DNA from: Astragalus membranaceus
Lineage: Eukaryota; Streptophyta; Magnoliopsida; Fabales; Fabaceae
Length of the DNA: 64,000 nucleotides
NCBI GenBank assembly: GCA_039519185.1
Contig: CM076854.1
Location: forward strand, 19,205,456-19,269,455
Direction: 5' to 3'
The notes under the pieces were generated by a model that was not told where the DNA came from, searched no databases, and was given only the letters and a program-made list of their open reading frames with translations. The translations under genes and the position numbers were made by a program. Each line of letters begins with the position of its first letter. Within the stretch, counting starts at the first letter, position 1. Positions 24,465 to 35,042 of the stretch are shown one piece after another.

Positions 24465-25194
24465 ATATAGTTTTGTCACCAACAATATGCGATGTCACTA
24501 TGTCTAAGAGTTGGTGTCCAATTGGGTTAACTGAAAGCTCGTCGAAGCAAAAGTATGATCTTCATTTTCCAGTAGACAAAGAAAGTGATTAAGTAAAATA
24601 AAAAATTCAAAAGGTGATAGAATATAGCGTCAATTGAAATGTTATATAATACTTATAAAACTTAAGTAAATGAATCTTTTGTCACCTATATAGTGCATGT
24701 CATTTTATTTATTTGTCTTTAGTTTGTTTGTGTTTAGATAATTCTTGTTGTTATTGTTGTTATCGTCGTGATTGTTGACATGACATCTCGTTCTAATTAT
24801 AGTAACCAAGAATTATCTTAATAAAATGTAAAAAAATTAAAACTTAATGTCGTTCTCATCTTGTTGAGCCAAGAATTATCTTAATAAAATGCGAAAAATT
24901 TAGTAACCAAGAAATACTACATATATGATTTTGAAAAGGTTTTTGTTCATAGTTTTTTAAAAAACAGATCATGCCCTATCCTCTCATTGGGGCCTAAAGA
25001 TCACCCGGCACCTAGGAACTCACAGAACTATGTCCACTCTTTGAGGAAAAATCACTAGACTCCATAGAGGGTGTCATCGATCGTGATCGAGGACCATCTA
25101 AGCATACTGATGCCGATAGGCTCGTGCATCACCTGCTCGTGCGTCACCTGCTCGTCCTTTAAGAGGTTCTTCCCAGATCATGTCATGGTGTGTC
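24465..25194. other. spacer
   Basis: AT-rich to about 24960. After that, a more GC-balanced stretch with CACCTGCTCGTGCGTCACCTGCTCG tandem words. It could belong to an unidentified LTR that the following hAT MITE interrupts. Confidence 0.4.
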
Positions 25195-25202
25195 CCCAGG
25201 AG

Positions 25203-25421
25203 CAGTGGCGTACCTACCTTGTAATGAGGGGGTTCAGTTGAACCCCCTGAAAAAAAAAATTGCACTTACCACCCTATATAAATAGCTCAAATCCCCTGAA
25301 ATTTTAATTTTGAACCCCCTGAAAATTTTAAATTGCACTAGTCGACCAAGTTTTGCACCCATTTGACACTGGCCTTAAAAAATTTGACACCCCTGACCCC
25401 GGGGTTCTGGGTCTGCCACTG
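25203..25421. mobile_element. hAT-type MITE (219 bp)
   Basis: Left end CAGTGGCGTACCTACC, right end GGGTCTGCCACTG. Flanks CCCAGGAG (25195-25202) and CCTAGGAG (25422-25429) match at 7 of 8 bases. Confidence 0.85.
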
Positions 25422-25429
25422 CCTAGGAG

Positions 25430-26697
25430 CTTCCCAGATGCAACAGAAAGGAAGAGTCTAGACTACCTGCACGTCACCCATCCATCTGGTCTTTGCATAA
25501 CATGGTGCACCCTAAATATATGTGGCACGCCCCTTATATATAGTCATACTCCATTCAACATCTATCCTAGCACGCACCACTTCGGTCTTCATAGATGATG
25601 TGTAAACCATCTCTCTTAAGGGAGAGGGATGTACTCAACAACTATCTGCTTAGGCATCATCAAATATCTTTTCTGGGAATCTAATCCAAACAACCATACA
25701 AGAACATGTTAAACATGAGCTAAAATACATTTATAAATTAAGAAGATGAGATGAGATCTATAAACAATATCTAGATATGTTGTGCATTCCATTAATCTCG
25801 TATTCTTTCTATTTAGTTCTGACTCGCTGAGTGTGTGTTTATTATATTCTTAACTCCTGCCAAAATCTATTGCCACCGGTGTTCTTAGAACGCCATCCGA
25901 CTATCACAAGGAAGTCCAGATGTTATAAGTCACACCTCGACCAAACTGATCAAAGTAACCTAAACCTTGTATTACCCTATGCGAGACCGATAAAATATGT
26001 TCGGCTAAGGACCCAGGGTCAGAGTTGGCCTCGTGAAGTGAGTGATTGTGAATGTGCACAATTTTATTCTAAAAGTAGGAGAGAGAAAATATATTAAATT
26101 AAAACTATCGTTATCTACTACGAAACGTGTGCGTCCTCATTAATTGAACGCGATAACACATGTGTAGTAGTTAATACGATCATTAGTTTTGAAAAAAATG
26201 ATACAAAAATAGTTTTCAAAAACTTCATAAAACCACTCAGCAGTTAACATGTGTACTAAAGCAAATTAGATGCCAAAAGGTTTTTAATGAGGTCATCAAA
26301 TGCTTAAACGTTTCACATACATGCATTATCATGTCAGCTGATTAAATACCAAATGCAAACACATAACATATGCATCACATACCAGATGCTTTTGTTTTAA
26401 CATAATTTAAACGCAATTCATTTATAAAGTGAGAATTAATGTTTTTTCTTATAAATTTGGATCTATCTCAGCAAGGGCTTTGAAGAGATATATGCCCACT
26501 GATGGTCGGTATTAACAAATGTAATTTCTAAAATTTTCTTATAAACATAGTCTCTTATGAAATATTGTTTGATTTCAATATGCTTAGCTCGAAAATGTAA
26601 AATAGGATTTTTTTTGTTAAGCGTATTGTAGAAGTATTATCACAAAATATAATAATGTTACTCTCTTTTGCTTGACAACCACGTGTTTTTTCCTTTC
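25430..26697. other. spacer, possibly a decayed LTR
   Basis: No gene recognised. CCCTTATATATAGTC near 25530 resembles a TATA box in the more GC-balanced tract that continues from 25000, but no paired termini were found. Confidence 0.4.
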
Positions 26698-27937
26698 ACT
26701 ACAAAAAAATATCATATTAGCGACGGAATACTCGTCCGTCGCTAAACACATTGGTGGCGACGAATTTAGCGACGGAATAGGGATTGGACGGATTTGAGTG
26801 ACATTAGCAACAGATATTCCGTCGCTAAATGGGAGTAGGAATTTGAAAAAGAAATCACGCATTTCGAGGTGATTAGCAACGAAAATCCCTCGCAAACGGT
26901 CCCTCGCTATCGCCCATCTGACCGTTGAAGAGTCTTGGAAGCTGTGCAGGGCGTAGCGACGGAAATCCCTCGCTATAAATCTGTCGCTAACGTTTAATTT
27001 TTTTTCCTTAACCGAACCATCTCATTTCCTCTTCTTTCTTCTCTCACTTTCTCTCCTCTTCTCTCTTCTTCTCTCACACTCTCTCATAATCGAACCACCA
27101 CCACACCACCATGCCACCGTCACTGCCCCTCCGTCACCGGCACTGCACTTCTTCCTCTCTCTGTTGCTGTCTCTGTCTCCCTGTCTCTCTCTCTCCCTCC
27201 CTCTCTTCATTTCGGTTTCAAGTAAGTGTTTCTATTAAAATCTTTCCATTTCGTTTTCTAGAGATAGGAACTGAAAAAGCAGTGCCAGAAAGAAACAATG
27301 TTAGGTTTGTTAGGGACTAATTTGTATCGTGAAACTATGATAGAGATGTTAAGAATTATTGTGTTAGGAATGTATGAAACTGAAATTTGAATTTGAAATT
27401 GAGTTAGCAATGTTAAAGATGTTGTTATTGTTGTTAATAAATTGTTGTTAAGGATGTTAGGGATTAATGTGTTAGGAATAATCTATTATTGTGGATGTTC
27501 TTGTTAGGAATTGAAATGTGAATTTGAAATTGTGTAAGATTGATATTATTATTTGAATTTGTGTTAAATTGTTGTTAGGGGTGTTAATTGAAATTGTATT
27601 AAACTGTTGTTTTGATGTTTGATGAACCCTAGGTTATACGACTATATTTGATGTTGTTATTGTGTGATGTTGATGGAAAAGGGTGAGGTGTTGTCCCTCA
27701 CCCCCCATATTTTGCTCAAAATCATCTCCATTGAGATAATTGCGAGACGATACTAACAATGGTAGGTTTCGGAGTTAGAAATAACTTCATTCATTACTTG
27801 AATGGAAAAGGTATGTGTTGTCCTTAACCCCCATATTCGGCTCGAAATCATCTCCACTGAGATCATATCGATATCACAAACTTGATAGGTTATTGGAAAT
27901 ATTATGGGAGTCTAATGCGTTTTTTTAACGCGTGTAG

Positions 27938-28618
27938 ATGAATTGGAATCAATTGAATCGTGGTTGGGTGTATGATCGGCTATATCCGGGAAGAGCGTTT
28001 TTGAAGGAACTTTTGTAAATGGGGTTGATGAGTTTATTATGGTAGCGTGGCAACATGAATTGGCTAAACGGGAAGGGGGATTAGATGTCCATGCCTTAAT
28101 TGCGACGGTGTACCTATTAGTACTGATGATGAAATCAGGGATCACTTCTATCGTGTCGGTTTAGGCCTAACTATTGAATTTGGGTGGACCATGGAGAACG
28201 ACTTCCAAATTTTGACGTAGGGGCTTCAAGCAGTTCTGGTGTTGGTGTTCCATCTAATGAACAATTTGAGTCGATGGAAAGCATGATTTGTGATGGTCTC
28301 GGGGTGAATGTGTCATTTGATGAGTCTCAGAATGACGATCATGATGAACTTCCAAATAAAGAAGCACAGAGATTTTATAATTTATTGAGAGAGTCAAACA
28401 AGTCGTTGTTTGAAGGCTCGCCAGAGTCAAAATTATCTTTGTGTGTGAAGCTTTTAGCTCTCAAGTCCATGAGTAATATTTCTAAGTTGGGTTTAGATTA
28501 TGTGTCTCAAAATGATGTTGGAAGCGACACCTAATAAGGATAATTTGCCAAAAAGTTATTATGAAGCAAAGATGTTAGTTTCGAAGTTGAGATTGGAATG
28601 TAAGGAGATTGATTGTTG

Positions 28619-28692
<74 letters not shown>

Positions 28693-29031
28693 CAATAACG
28701 ACTTTGGTAAAACTGATTGTGCGCTACAGGAATGCAAATTCTGTGGAAAGCCGAGGTATCATGTTTGTAAAGGGGAAAACGTAATTATAAACCTACCCCT
28801 GTAAAGTCGATGTTCTATTTGCCTATAGTTCTAAGGTTGCGAAGAATGTTTGCATCGACCGAAATTGCGAAGAAAATGATCTGACATTGTGAGAATAGGC
28901 GTACCTCAGACATTTTACGCCACCCATCTGACGGTGAAGCGTGGAAACACTTTGATCTAGTGTATTCAAATTTTTCCTCAAACCCACGAAATGTTCGACT
29001 TGGCTTGTGCTCTGATGGATTTACACCACTG
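27938..29031 (+). pseudogene. tnp2: CACTA TNP2 transposase, N-terminal half, degenerate
   Basis: Pieces in different frames line up with plant TNP2. An N-terminal segment (MNWNQLNRGWVYDRLY, then GVDEFIMVAW after a frameshift) and DDEIRDHFYRVGLG match the transposase-associated domain. NKEAQRFYNLLRESNKSLFEG and SKLSLCVKLLALKSMSN follow, then PKSYYEAKMLVSKLRLECKE. After a TA repeat come KTDCALQECKFCGKPRYH and RHPSDGEAWKHFDLVY ... PRNVRLGLCSDGF. The catalytic core that should follow is absent. At least two frameshifts, several stops and a 65-base (TA)n make it non-functional. The longest open piece is 28184-28534. Confidence 0.85.
28626..28690. repeat. (TA)n microsatellite within TNP2 remnant
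   Basis: An uninterrupted AT run between the two parts of the transposase remnant. It sits where the conserved CysX2Cys region should begin. Confidence 0.95.
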
Positions 29032-30257
29032 ATGCTTCTTTAAGAGAATAGATCTTGACCTTATGATATACTAGTTGACCATATGATATTGTCTTATTAG
29101 ACTAGATTATAAACATTGTCAATCAAAAGTATATATGCAAGAGAATAGACCTTCTGATATCATATAACATTGTTTTCCGAATAAATAGAGTACCTTTTGC
29201 GCACTTGAAAAACACGTTAGAGCTTGATGTGGATCTATTTTCATAGATCATGAAAGTATAGGGATCTATCCATGAATTTGAATAAACATTCACAAAAATA
29301 AAACAAAGGAAGAAGATTAAGTAGAATTAAGATGAAAAAAGAAGTAAGGATCACCACAATTTCCATAGAAAATTGATAAGATCAACAGAATTGCTACAGT
29401 TTTAATGTGAAATTGAAAAGATCAATCGAATTACCACAATTTCCACGAGAAATTGATAAGATCAACCGAATCGCCACAATCTTGAAAAGATTGATATATG
29501 ATAATATTCTTGAAAAAAGGAGTCGCAATCGCCACAATTCCCATGAGAAATTGATAAGCTAAACTGAATCGCCACAAGTTTCTTTGAAAAACCTAGAAGA
29601 GCGCCATGCTCTAACTCTCACAAAATTTACAAATGATTCTAATCTATTATCATCTTCCTCCAAAAGTACTACAAGGCCACCTACATATATGGTGTGGCCA
29701 AGTTACCTAAAAGAATTGTCAAAAAAAAAGTTACCTAAAAGAAGCAAATCATGGGCCAAGCTCAAGCCCAATTAACGATGATTAAGAGTAAAGAAGATAA
29801 CACAATACAAGCTCTGAAACCAACTTTCTAAACTACACAAATTTCTTTAATGACAACAAGAAATACAAGATAATTCCTAAGATTATTCTGAAGTCTAGAA
29901 ATTTTCCTTGTTTCTCTTCGTATTCTCCATTCTTGGTCATCATCGGAGCTTAACTATTCTCTTATGATACTTGTTATCTTCAAAATTAATTAAAGGTCAT
30001 TGTTTTTGGATTCACTTTGTTCCAACGCTTATGACTGAAAAATGATTGCCAAACTATCCAGACTTTCGCACGACATAAGTGGCTTACCACACTTTAGGGC
30101 TATATATGACTTCAAGGATCTCTTTTCTTTATGAAAAACTTAATGTGGTTGAAAATGCATTTTTTTCAATTCTTTCGTCATGTTTGTTGTTATAGGTGTT
30201 AAGACTTTTGCACAACAAATGTACTGCGTCTTATCAAGTAAATGTTATTGGAGATAT
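29032..30257. other. AT-rich region with imperfect short repeats
   Basis: About 29350-29580 holds four or five imperfect copies of ATCGCCACAATTTCCA(C/T)GAGAAATTGATAAGATCAAC. No gene or boundary was recognised. It may be part of an unidentified retroelement. Confidence 0.45.
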
Positions 30258-30767
30258 CAATTTTTTTCGATAAGGGGTAATATTATTAATAAAAATCCAT
30301 CCTTACAAGAAAGGTGGAACATGATACACCAAAACACCATAAGTATTCTACACCATAGCAAAAAGCTACACCAAGAAACACCAAAGCTACCAAAATACAA
30401 TCTGTCAGACTAAACACATCATAAAAGCACATTGAGCAACTACACCACAACTAAAAGGCAACACCAAGATGCACCAAACACTAGTGCAGAAAAGATATTT
30501 AGCGTCGGTTATTTTGGACTTTTAGCGTCGGTTATCGCCCGACGCTAAATGTCGCGATACTAAAAGTGAGACTTTTAGCGTCGATTTTTTAACCGACGCT
30601 AAATGTCACTTAAAGCTACCAAAATATAACCAAACATAAGAAACATCATGACACCCAATGCAAAGAAAACACAAAAGGCAAACCAGAAAAGGCCTATCAC
30701 GCAACAATCGCAACCATCAACACCTCAGACAACTTCATGCCTACTAGAACCAGATGCCTCCTTCACA
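30258..30767 (-). mobile_element. LINE-like 3' end (minus strand)
   Basis: Read on the minus strand, a T-rich 3'-UTR-like sequence ends ATTAATAATATTACCCCTT then ATCG and an A run at about 30258. This matches the form of plant non-LTR retroposon ends. No coding part is visible. It carries the short CACTA-like insertion at 30479. Confidence 0.45.
30479..30608. mobile_element. CACTA family F terminus or short MITE
   Basis: Starts CACTAGTGCAGAAAAGATA, with TTAGCGTCGG / CCGACGCTAAATG units. The far end (AAATGTCACTT) is only a weak match to a CACTA terminus. AAA on both sides could be the target duplication, but the site is A-rich. Confidence 0.5.
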
Positions 30768-31070
30768 CAGTGGCAAACCTATGGCTATATCAGAGGGTTC
30801 ACTTGAACCCCCCGAAAAAAATTGTATCCTTTTTTCTTATATAATGTTTTTTTTCATCTATTTATCCCCTATATAAAAATATTTTGAACCCCCTGATATT
30901 ATACTTTTGTATTAAGAACTTTAATTTTGCATTCAATTGCACCCAAGTACCTCACAAAAACACATCACTAGGCCAATTTAAATATATTAAAGCTGTTTTT
31001 AATTAAATTTTTAGCGGTTCAGTTTTTAAAAAATTGAATCCCCTAACTCTAGGTCCTGGATCCACCACTA
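30768..31070. mobile_element. hAT-type MITE (about 303 bp)
   Basis: Left end CAGTGGCAAACCTATGG, right end TAGGTCCTGGATCCACCACTA. Internal GGGTTCACTTGAACCCCC resembles the copy at 25203. Flanks (CCTTCACA / TTCAGATA) do not give a clean duplication. Confidence 0.6.
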
Positions 31071-32004
31071 TTCAGATAGAATCATTGTTGTCGAGTTATG
31101 TTTTACGCCTGGTGTCAATAAATTCTCACAGGCAACACACAAACACACACTCACCCATATATATTGATAATTTCTATTTGCTTATCATGGCCTGTATTTT
31201 TCACCGAGAGAACTTTTTTTAGGAAACATATTATGTCCTTAATTTTATAAGTGCGTGACTGTTATGATTTAGTCGTGTATAAGTATTTATGATTACATCT
31301 TGAAGTGAATTTAACGCAAAGAGGAAAATCAAATAGGAAAAAAATATCCAGCATTTTTACTAATATTATATTTGGATGATGTCATATCGTGGTAAGAGAA
31401 GTATAATTGTTTGTTTGGCATGATGGAGCTAAAGTTTGAAATGCTGTAGCATGAATTGTAACACATTATTCTTTTCCATTTATTTTAACCTATTTTTGGT
31501 CATAAAAGAACAACAGACCTGCACCTTGGTGCAAAGAAATGAAGAGAGAGAAAAATTCATAAATAATTGACCCTACTCTGTTTTCATTTTGATTTTGATG
31601 AGACGGTTCATGTAAAGATATTGCATTCCCTACCTTTAAGGGTTTTTTTCACTCTTTTGCTTGGTTTCACCAAAATTGGTAAAATCTTAATAAAAGCTAG
31701 ACTTTAGTATGTTCAACTCTGCTTACTTTCACTTTCTATCTGTGAAAAATTTACAAGAATCAACTCTGAAAAAACTTCAATTCCCCATTTGAGCATCAGA
31801 AGATCAAGTTTGTTAGGGCCTTGATTTCTTAGTAAAAAAAAAGCCTTGATTACTTCTTTTAAAACCGTTAATAATTTGCTTTTGAACATAAAGGTAAGTT
31901 TTATTACCAAACTTTGTCAATGGCTTTTTTAAAGAAATAAAAGGTGAAATTTTAAGAAATAGAATAGAATAGATACGTATTTTTTAGTACAGAGGTATCA
32001 GGTA
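31071..32004. other. AT-rich spacer
   Basis: No gene recognised. Confidence 0.5.
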
Positions 32005-32139
32005 TTCGACCGTGCTTTAGTATTTAGGAAAAAAATCTCTTGACTAATTCGAAGTTAAGCTAGAAGGTAAGTAAAGTCTAACTATAAGTTGTTCCACCCT
32101 CAGAAAATTAAACTCAAGTATTATCCTAGTTTATTCTTT

Positions 32140-32408
32140 GACTTAATTACAGTTTTGGTCTCTTTATTTTCACTAACTCACGATTTTAGTCTCTTAAAAA
32201 AAACTTCACGAATTTAGTCCCCCTATTTTCACCGTCTCAAGATTTTAGTCCCCCAAGAATTTTTTTTCACAAATTTAGTCCCTCTATTTTCCCAATTTGT
32301 AAAATAAAAGTCCCCATCTAATTTGGTCAAAATTGGCGTTGAGTTGTCGGTCACTTATCTTACGTGGCTGACACGCCGGCTTGCCTTCTTGAAATTTAAA
32401 CATAAAAA

Positions 32409-32481
<73 letters not shown>

Positions 32482-33157
32482 GGGTTATTAGTATTGTCGT
32501 GGATTTGGTCCTGTCATGTGTATGAAAATGTCTTTTTGAGAGATTCAAAACTGACTTCGATAGTCAAGTATATCTATAGAAGAAAATTTGTACTCCAAAT
32601 TCACAAGGATATTGTTCTTTATCAACTTTTTTTTACATAACTTTATCAACTTTTATAAACACCAAACTATTCTTTTTTTTGGACAAAAACACAAAACTAT
32701 TCTTAAAAACTATACTCAAACATTCTTAGAGGCAATATTGATGTTTATATGGTTTGCTATTGAAGGAACGATGTTGGGGTTGATGGGCTTGGGTTCGCGA
32801 AGGGAGAGGAAGTATCAAACGAATAAGATAGAATTTTTATTTATTAAATATAATAATTAAAAAACAATTTTTGTAATATTAATAATAATTTTTATGTTTA
32901 AATTCCAACAAGGCAAGCCAGTGTGTTAGCCACGTAGGATAAGTGACCGAAAACTCAGCGCCAATTTTGACCAATTTAGAAGGGGACTTTGATTTTACAA
33001 ATTGCGAAAATAGGGGGACTAAATTCGTGAAAAAATTCTTGGGGGACTAAAATCGTGAGTTTGTGAAAATAGGGGGACTAAATTCGTGAAGAAAAAAAAT
33101 TTGGGCGACTAAAATCGTGAGTTGGTGAAAATAGGGGACCAAAACAGTAATTAAGTC
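32140..33157. mobile_element. MULE-type element with long TIRs (1018 bp)
   Basis: Starts GACTTAATTACAGTTTTGGTC and ends GACCAAAACAGTAATTAAGTC. The arms (over 200 bases each) carry TTTAGTCCC / GGGGACTAAAATCGTGAG repeats. The 9-bp flank TTATTCTTT is exact at 32131-32139 and 33158-33166. An (ATT)n run at about 32408-32480 lies in the middle. No transposase gene. Confidence 0.92.
32408..32480. repeat. (ATT)n microsatellite
   Basis: A pure trinucleotide run. The poly-Leu ORF over it is an artefact. Confidence 0.96.
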
Positions 33158-33363
33158 TTATTCTTTTATTTGTAGTGTGTTAACCACTCGCACCCAACTT
33201 TGAGTTTAGACATGTATTTTTTTTATAAGTGAGTTTAGACATGTATTAATTATAGGGCAAGTAGTCATTTTGGAGCTTATCCAAAAAAAAGTAGTCATTT
33301 TCGTCATCAATGTGTGAGACGCTGTTATTATAGTCCCTGAATGTATCAAACTTGTAAATACGT

Positions 33364-33699
33364 CACATTTTATAGTCCCTGTGTGAGCCGTTGTTCTCTC
33401 TGTTTCCAGCTTTCTGTGCCTTTGGCAGGGGATCTAGGGCAAAGCGAGGGCTAAGCCTGATTTGGCATTATATTCTTTGGCTTCTATGGAAGGTGTATTT
33501 TTGGTGCCATACTCCCTGACCGTGCGCAGCCGATGAATAGGATTCAATCCCTTTCCTTGCGTTGGTTCCTAGCTAGGTCGAAAGGATCTAGTTGTCTCTA
33601 TTATGAATGACATGTTGCCCCTCTGTCATGTATTAGTCGGAATTGGCGTTTCGTGCTCTTTAGCACCCTGTATTAGGTTTTGGACACCCCTAGGGTCCA

Positions 33700-33703
<4 letters not shown>
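33364..33703 (+). mobile_element. LINE 3' fragment
   Basis: A stop-ridden frame gives IQSLSLRWFLARSKG and SSCLYYE, resembling the C-terminal tail that follows the zinc-binding domain of plant LINE reverse transcriptases. GTATTAGGTTTTGGACACCCC and an AT repeat follow. Strongly 5'-truncated. Confidence 0.5.

Positions 33704-33752
<49 letters not shown>
33704..33752. repeat. (TA)n microsatellite
   Basis: A pure TA run at the CACTA G insertion point. A second TA run of the same kind flanks the other side (34803-34846), as expected if the transposon landed inside one microsatellite. Confidence 0.92.
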
Positions 33753-33755
<3 letters not shown>

Positions 33756-34799
33756 TACAAGAAAAACAGGATTTTGCGGCGGGAAAAATCCGCCGGAAAA
33801 GCCATATTTCCGCCGCAAAATTGGACTTTGCGGCGGATTTTTGCCGCCGGTAGCCAGGTCGCAGCAAACGCTTTCTAACGGATTATTCGCCGGAAACTTG
33901 CGGCAGATTTTGTGGCGCCGATAAATCCGCCGCAAAGACCTTAAATCCGCCGGAAAATTATCCGCCGCAAAGACCATATATCCGCCGCAAAATCCTTTTT
34001 AAAAAAAATAAATATTATTTTTTAAAAAAAATCGTTTTAATTAAAAAAATTATTTTTTATTAAATTTTTTAATTATTGATAAAAAAATAAAGTTCAATAA
34101 TTAATTAATTTACTATTTAAAAAGATAAAAATTGGAAAGAGCAGTCATTGCAGGAACATCAACCGGAACATTAACCGCAGGAACTGCAGCTACCCCTGGT
34201 GCTACCTCCCCGTGACGACTCCATGACTAATAATTTAGCCTAAACTCATTATTGTACAAATCAAGTCTAACTTCATGTTCATTTTTTAAGCTCTAATGAA
34301 AGGAGAAGACAATTCGTAGGGAGGAAGTGAGGAGTTTCAAGAAGAGGATTTAGTAGGGAAGGAGAGAATTTGGAGAGAGTAAGAGAGAAATTTTAAGAAG
34401 AGAATGAGAGAATTGGTAGAAGTGTGAAGAATAAGTAGTAGGGAATGGATATATATATATATATATATAGGAAAACGGAGTCAAACGGTCAAATGGGGAT
34501 TTGCGGCGGTTTTGGGGATTTGCGGCGGAAATTTGAAATTCAAACTGCGCGCTTATTTTTTCAAGGCCGCCGGTAACGGGGATTTGCGGCGGTTTTGGGG
34601 ATTTCCGACGGACTTTTGAAAATTTAAAATGGCGCTTATTCTTTGTAATCTCCAATCCGCCGCAAAATCCACGGAATCCGCCGCAAAATCCACGGCGAAA
34701 ACAGATCCGCCGCAAAATCCACGTAATCCGCCGGAAAGTTTGCATCGGCTCTGAATCCGCCGGAAATTCCTGGCTGGAAATATTCAACATTTTCTTGTA

Positions 34800-34802
<3 letters not shown>
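33753..34802. mobile_element. CACTA family G, complete (1050 bp)
   Basis: Left end CACTACAAGAAAAACAGG. The right end TTTTCTTGTAGTC carries one change at the last base (G to C). TAT flanks at 33750-33752 and 34803-34805 fit a 3-bp duplication but lie in TA repeats. Subterminal TTTGCGGCGGATTTT / AATCCGCCGCAAA repeats fill both arms. No transposase. A short minus-strand open stretch near 34140-34230 is unassigned. Confidence 0.88.
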
Positions 34803-34856
<54 letters not shown>

Positions 34857-35042
34857 TACGATATTTTGCTTTTAAAAAAAACGTAATTTTTTAGTGATTT
34901 TAGGGACTAAATTTACCAACAAAAAAACATATTTGAGAATCAAAATGACTCATTAAAGAGTGTTGGCAAATTCGATATATTTAAGGAAAATAATAACCAT
35001 GCTTTACACGATCAGGGACCAAAATAACTACCCTTAATTATA

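Larger units (their letters stand above)
26698..29031 (+). mobile_element. CACTA family E, left part with TNP2 remnant
   Basis: Starts CACTACAAAAAAATATCAT, with TAGCGACGGA / CCGTCGCTA subterminal repeats to about 26990. A CT-rich leader follows, then a short ATG exon-like stretch (27111) with a possible GTAAGT donor at about 27220, a long T-rich intron-like region, and the transposase pseudogene. Similarity stops abruptly near 29031 and no right terminus is seen. Confidence 0.78.
32005..33205 (-). mobile_element. SINE, interrupted by a MULE
   Basis: On the minus strand: GGGTGCGAGTGGTTAACACAC, TACTTGAGTTTAATTTTCTG, AGACTTTACTTACC and AATTAGTCAAGAG, in the same order as the SINE at 18063-18515. 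The MULE at 32140-33157 splits it. Confidence 0.58.
33255..35033. mobile_element. MULE-type MITE split by LINE and CACTA sequence
   Basis: The left arm starts GGGCAAGTAGTCATTTTGG and the right arm ends GGGACCAAAATAACTACCC. The 9-bp flank TTAATTATA is exact at 33246-33254 and 35034-35042. Arms 33255-33363 and about 34870-35033 match the intact relative at 18139-18422. The middle is inserted sequence. Confidence 0.88.

Noticed and set aside
34350..34857. 167-residue minus-strand ORF with Tyr-Ile repeats
   Set aside because: It spans the TA repeat and the subterminal repeats of CACTA G.
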